A stretch of DNA of 7,731 bases from contig JAFSWA010000022.1 in NCBI GenBank assembly GCA_017444705.1, positions 1 to 7,731 on the forward strand, given 5' to 3'. The notes under the pieces are model-generated. The model had not been told where the DNA came from. It worked only from the letters and a program-made list of their open reading frames with translations, and did not search any database. Made by a program: the position numbers and the translations under genes. The stretch comes from a bacterium (GTDB lineage Bacteria > Cyanobacteriota > Vampirovibrionia > Gastranaerophilales > Gastranaerophilaceae). Numbering within the stretch: position 1 is the first letter of the stretch; each line of letters opens with the position of its first letter. Positions 5,706 to 7,731 of the stretch are shown here, one piece after another.

Positions 5706-6917
5706 TTAAACTTCGTTATTCATGAGTAATTTACGAACATATCTTAATTCAGAGCTTTTATCAGGAAGACTGCCCTTAAATTTTTCTTCAAGTACTTTTT
5801 CAAAAATAACAGTATAACTTTTCGATTCGGGGACACCCATCATCAGAAGGTCTTCTCCTGAAATTTCAATTTTTATATGACTCAGATTATTTACATATTT
5901 TTGAACATGCGGATTATTTTTCAGAAGCATTTCAAGTGCAATACTTGCTTTTGTCCGTGATGAATAAAGTCTGTATATAACAGCATCGGATAAATTTCCG
6001 TCAAACTCACCCGCTAACTTCAAATCCTGAATGATTTTTACTTCCGATTTTGTGAGATTAAAATGTTTAAGAATATTTAAATTATCTTTTCTCAAAAATA
6101 AACTTAAAAAGTATATAAACGCAGCATTATCCTGTAAATCATTTTCGTCTATAACTTGTTTTGTCTTTTGAAAATCAACTTTGTTAATTTTATCAGACAA
6201 TACTTTATAAATTCTTTTTTCAACAAAATCTTCCATAATTTCGACGGAATTCATATTAAAAATTTCGTAAAATTCTTTTTTTATTCGCATAGGAGAAATT
6301 GTTTCGGAATAGTCAACATTATCAAGCCATTTATCCATAAGAGCTTTTGTATGCTCCTCTATTTCAAACCCGAGACGATGGGCGAATTTAAAGGCTCTGA
6401 TAATTCTTGTGGGATCATCATGAAAACTTTCGTCATGAAGTACTCTCAGCAGTTTATTTTCCAAATCTTTTTTCCCTCCGACAAAATCGACAACTTCTCC
6501 GTAATTAGAAGAATTAATCGAAATAGCGAGAGCGTTAATTGAAAAATCCCGACGCATAACATCTTCTTTAAGGGGGCATCCAAAGAAACTTGCTACCGGC
6601 ATACCTTTATTTTCCACATAAATTTCACGTCTTGTTGATGCAAAATCCATTTCAATATCGTTACCAAAATCCAATTTTATTGTCCTGAGGTTTGGTTCGG
6701 ACTTGATAACCCTTGCAAAAGTTTTTTCTTTAATTGCATCAGCAAGTTGAATGGCATCACCTATTACGGCTATATCAATATCAACAGGTTCTTTTTCAAG
6801 CAAAATATCCCTAACCATTCCGCCGACCAAATATATCCCGTATCCGTAAGCACTTGCCAACTTTGAAATGGTTCTTACAATAGCTAATTTTTGTCCTTCA
6901 AAAATTGTTTCGTTCAT
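5706..6917 (-). CDS. cca: tRNA nucleotidyltransferase (CCA-adding enzyme family, class II polymerase head)
   Basis: Adds or repairs the 3' CCA end of tRNAs in the cytoplasm, using CTP and ATP. The head domain contains LVGGMVRDILL (residues 30-40) with GGxxRD, the metal-binding pair D46 and D48 (VDIDIAVIGD), DFASTRRE (91-98), RRDFSINAL (122-130) and the nucleotide-selecting DDPTRIIRAFKFAHR (167-181). ISPMRIKKEF (208-217) is the helix typical of the neck and body, and ISGEDLLMMG (352-361) the usual C-terminal tail. The length of 403 is normal for a form without an HD phosphohydrolase domain. The usual template motif is EDxxR; here it is DDPTR, so CC-adding or A-adding specificity cannot be excluded by eye. 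No Shine-Dalgarno sequence precedes the ATG; an extended -10 lies six bases before it, which suggests a leaderless mRNA. Transcribed alone. Confidence 0.92.
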   Translation of the reverse strand: MNETIFEGQKLAIVRTISKLASAYGYGIYLVGGMVRDILLEKEPVDIDIAVIGDAIQLADAIKEKTFARVIKSEPNLRTIKLDFGNDIEMDFASTRREIYVENKGMPVASFFGCPLKEDVMRRDFSINALAISINSSNYGEVVDFVGGKKDLENKLLRVLHDESFHDDPTRIIRAFKFAHRLGFEIEEHTKALMDKWLDNVDYSETISPMRIKKEFYEIFNMNSVEIMEDFVEKRIYKVLSDKINKVDFQKTKQVIDENDLQDNAAFIYFLSLFLRKDNLNILKHFNLTKSEVKIIQDLKLAGEFDGNLSDAVIYRLYSSRTKASIALEMLLKNNPHVQKYVNNLSHIKIEISGEDLLMMGVPESKSYTVIFEKVLEEKFKGSLPDKSSELRYVRKLLMNNEV

Positions 6918-6923
6918 AAAATT

Positions 6924-6932
6924 AATATAACA
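6924..6932 (-). promoter_or_regulatory. Extended -10 promoter giving a leaderless cca mRNA
   Basis: On the minus strand TG-T-TATATT (6932-6924) is an extended -10 element (TGn plus hexamer). After the hexamer come six bases, AATTTT, then the cca ATG at 6917. Transcription would therefore begin at or within a base of the start codon. The -35 region is weak (TTTTTA at 17 bases), which extended -10 promoters tolerate. Confidence 0.5.
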
Positions 6933-6960
6933 TAAAAGAGTTTTAGTAAAAATAGTTTAT

Positions 6961-7068
6961 AATATAAGTAAGAAAAAATTTTTTGATAAAAAAAATATCC
7001 TGCAAGAAATAAAACGCCAAAAGTCCTTGCCCAGAGTTATACATGATATGGCAAAAAAATTGTAAAAT
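6961..7068. other. AT-rich spacer between cca promoter and repeat cluster
   Basis: No gene is recognised. It contains a 12-bp palindrome of six A and six T (6973-6984), which lacks the GC stem of a terminator. Open frames crossing it run into the repeats and show no protein-family pattern. Confidence 0.4.
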
Positions 7069-7216
7069 TTCTCGCATGTCTGGATTCCCACGCTCCCGTT
7101 AGTCGTGTCTTGGAATTGTTTCCGTTCGAACCTGTTGATTGCTTTGCATTGCAGTCGCATGTCAAGGTTCTCGCAAACCGAGTTTCACTCGTACACAATT
7201 CCGCCTCGGAATGACG
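7069..7216. repeat. Intergenic palindromic repeat, unit 1
   Basis: A GC-richer island in AT-rich DNA, bounded by GGATTCCCACG (7082-7092) and CCTCGGAATGACG (7204-7216). These are the usual ends of bacterial interspersed palindromic units with a GGATTCC..GGAATGACG form. It contains the palindrome GTTCGAAC (7124-7131) and a 9-base direct repeat, TCGCATGTC, at 7072-7080 and 7155-7163. The left limit is uncertain. It is open in several frames on both strands, which is typical of such repeats and not evidence of a gene. Confidence 0.65.
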
Positions 7217-7229
7217 TGTTTGTTTTCCT

Positions 7230-7320
7230 GTCATTGCGACAAATCAACCGTAGGCAAGGCGACAGCCGAGCCTTACGGGGGAGGGTACCGCTTACGGTAG
7301 AAGCGAAGCGACGCAATCCA
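7230..7320. repeat. Intergenic palindromic repeat, unit 2
   Basis: Starts GTCATTGCGAC (7230-7240) and ends GCGAAGCGACGCAATCCA (7303-7320), with ATTGCG and CGCAAT inverted at the two ends. This is the widespread CATTGCGA..GCAATCC type of bacterial interspersed repeat. Internal hairpins are an imperfect stem at 7248-7278 with loop GACA and TACCG-CTTA-CGGTA (7286-7299). Probably non-autonomous and non-coding. Confidence 0.7.
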
Positions 7321-7335
7321 AAGTTTATGTTTTTT

Positions 7336-7423
7336 GGATTCTTCGGTCGTTTAACTCCCTCATAATGACGATTAAAGAAAGACTAAAAAAACTCAACGTC
7401 ATTCTGAGCGAAAGCGAAGTATC
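7336..7423. repeat. Inverted pair of GATTCTTCG..AATGACG repeats
   Basis: The left arm 7336-7370 begins GGATTCTTCGG and ends ATAATGACG. The right arm 7397-7423 is the inverted form, CGTCATTCTGAGCG followed by AAAGCGAAGTATC. The arms are imperfect copies of one repeat facing each other across 26 AT-rich bases, so the transcript could form a long hairpin. The IS110 element lies immediately to the right. Confidence 0.65.
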
Positions 7424-7430
7424 TTTTATC

Positions 7431-7448
7431 GGTGCAAAAAATTGCACC
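7431..7448. repeat. Perfect 7-bp hairpin at the IS110 insertion point
   Basis: GGTGCAA (7431-7437), loop AAAA, TTGCACC (7442-7448). The right arm merges with the presumed CT core (7449-7450) of the IS110 target. No T tract follows on the plus strand. It appears to be host DNA forming the left half of the target site. Confidence 0.7.
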
Positions 7449-7449
7449 C

Positions 7450-7478
7450 TTGCTTATTGATTTTGTATTGAATAGTAT
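7450..7478 (+). promoter_or_regulatory. Candidate promoter of the bridge RNA
   Basis: TTGCTT (7450-7455) and TAGTAT (7473-7478) are separated by 17 bases. The predicted start, at about 7485, falls at the base of the first stem. The -35 includes the core T, so it would also be intact across the joined ends of an excised circle. Confidence 0.35.
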
Positions 7479-7482
7479 AAGG

Positions 7483-7606
7483 AAAGGAACATAAGACTAA
7501 TGCACCCTAAGTCACTTTAGACTCGTATGTAGATTGTCTATGTTCCTTTTAATCAACGAGACTTTAGAAATACATGTCTCACTTAAAGCAAGGTTGTCCG
7601 TTGATT
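7483..7606 (+). ncRNA. IS110 bridge RNA (seekRNA): target-binding and donor-binding loops
   Basis: In IS110 elements this RNA binds the transposase and selects target and donor DNA by base pairing. Here it lies upstream of the transposase as two tandem stem-loops. Loop 1 (7483-7549) is closed by AAAGGAACATA/TATGTTCCTTT, a bulged A at 7494 and GAC/GTC, 14 pairs in all. Loop 2 (7551-7606) is closed by AATCAACG/CGTTGATT, a bulged A at 7559 and GAC/GTC, 11 pairs. Both internal loops end in AG-N-TT before the GTC. Loop 1 carries TGCACCCT (7501-7508), identical to the top strand left of the insertion (left target guide), and GTATGTAG (7525-7532), the probable right target guide. Loop 2 carries AAGCAAGG (7586-7593), complementary to the core plus element start (right donor guide), and possibly ACATGTCT (7572-7579) as left donor guide. 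Exact ends are not determined. Confidence 0.85.
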
Positions 7607-7636
7607 GTCGATTACTTAAGTACAAAGGAGTATAGC

Positions 7637-7731
7637 ATGAAAAACAATTTAAACAAAGTATTTGTTGGTGTTGATTGTCACAAAGATTCTATCGCTTGTT
7701 ACGTTAACGGTAAGTTTAAAGCCTTTAAAAC
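7637..7731 (+). CDS. IS110-family transposase (DEDD recombinase), N-terminal fragment cut by window edge
   Basis: The catalytic protein of the element: an RNA-guided recombinase with a RuvC-like DEDD N-terminal domain and, in the family, a C-terminal domain with a catalytic serine. Only 31 codons are visible. VFVGVDCHKDSIACYVNG (residues 8-25) fits the family's first strand, with the first catalytic aspartate at D13 in VGVDxxKDS. The ATG at 7637 follows AAAGGAG (7624-7630) at a normal six-base distance. Family members are about 300-430 residues, so most of the gene lies beyond the right edge and whether it is intact cannot be seen. The bridge RNA directly upstream supports the family call. 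Confidence 0.93.
   Translation, partial: MKNNLNKVFVGVDCHKDSIACYVNGKFKAFK

Larger units (their letters stand above)
7449..7731 (+). mobile_element. IS110-family insertion sequence, left end and start of transposase (right end outside window)
   Basis: Contains a non-coding left end of 186 bases (7451-7636) with a bridge-RNA-like structure and then a transposase whose N-terminus fits the IS110 DEDD family. As expected for IS110, no terminal inverted repeat is visible. The left boundary is set by two independent guide matches that meet at the core dinucleotide CT (7449-7450): the left-flank match TGCACCCT (7443-7450 and 7501-7508) and the donor complement AAGCAAGG (7586-7593 against 7448-7455). 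The element sits directly beside a cluster of intergenic palindromes, a common kind of target for this family. Confidence 0.85.

Noticed and set aside
6156..6542. 128-codon plus-strand frame
   Set aside because: Antisense to the conserved cca gene, with no family pattern of its own.
6973..6984. A6T6 palindrome as terminator or operator
   Set aside because: No GC stem, no loop, and simple composition explains it.
7121..7139. GTTCGAACC resembling a tRNA T-loop
   Set aside because: No acceptor, D or anticodon arms can be built around it; it is a palindrome inside a repeat unit.
7037..7365. Open frames on both strands (7037-7234 minus, 7105-7365 plus) and the minus frame 6957-7160
   Set aside because: They run through palindromic repeat units that are open in several frames, have no supporting ribosome-binding site and resemble no protein family.
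7231..7423. Repeat cluster considered as a CRISPR array
   Set aside because: Units differ in sequence and length and face in opposite directions; there are no regular direct repeats with unique spacers.

Overview
This strongly AT-rich bacterial window has five genes on the minus strand, from right to left: cca, a Gfo/Idh/MocA-type oxidoreductase, a 633-residue membrane protein, a 139-residue hypothetical protein, and lysS, which runs off the left edge. The right end carries repeats and the left end of an IS110-family insertion sequence on the plus strand. Three neighbouring proteins of unrelated sequence carry an SFG or SFKG tag near the N-terminus. I associate this pattern with gut Vampirovibrionia/Gastranaerophilales (Melainabacteria), the non-photosynthetic relatives of cyanobacteria. 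That placement is inference from pattern recognition, not a database result.

Layout: 1-1137 lysS (first 379 codons, minus). 1176-1204 is its likely promoter and 1231-1259 the terminator of the gene before it. 1283-1702 is a small tagged hypothetical protein. 1800-3701 is a tagged multi-helix membrane protein with a GTG start. 3702-4047 is non-coding and holds a candidate plus-strand small RNA at 3966-4026, with its own -10 and Rho-independent terminator. 4048-5409 is the oxidoreductase. 5410-5705 is non-coding with a second plus-strand terminator that no recognised gene accounts for, and a possible 21-codon hydrophobic reading frame in front of it. 5706-6917 is cca, apparently transcribed without a leader. 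7069-7448 is a mosaic of palindromic intergenic repeats. From 7451 rightward is the IS110 element: a non-coding left end, then the first 31 codons of the transposase (7637 onward).

The most informative part is the IS110 left end. The 186 bases before the transposase fold on paper into two successive stem-loops of the same design: a long stem, a bulged A, a GAC/GTC clamp and a large internal loop. This is the layout of an IS110 bridge RNA. The first loop contains TGCACCCT, identical to the DNA just left of the element. The second contains AAGCAAGG, the exact complement of the core plus the first bases of the element. Both place the insertion at a CT core at 7449-7450, so the guide logic can be read from one junction and gives testable predictions for the unseen right junction.

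The second notable element is the small RNA at 3966-4026: two short hairpins flanking an unpaired C-rich segment that contains ACCTCCT, the same string as the anti-Shine-Dalgarno end of 16S rRNA. Its layout resembles cyanobacterial Yfr1, although the sequence motif differs.
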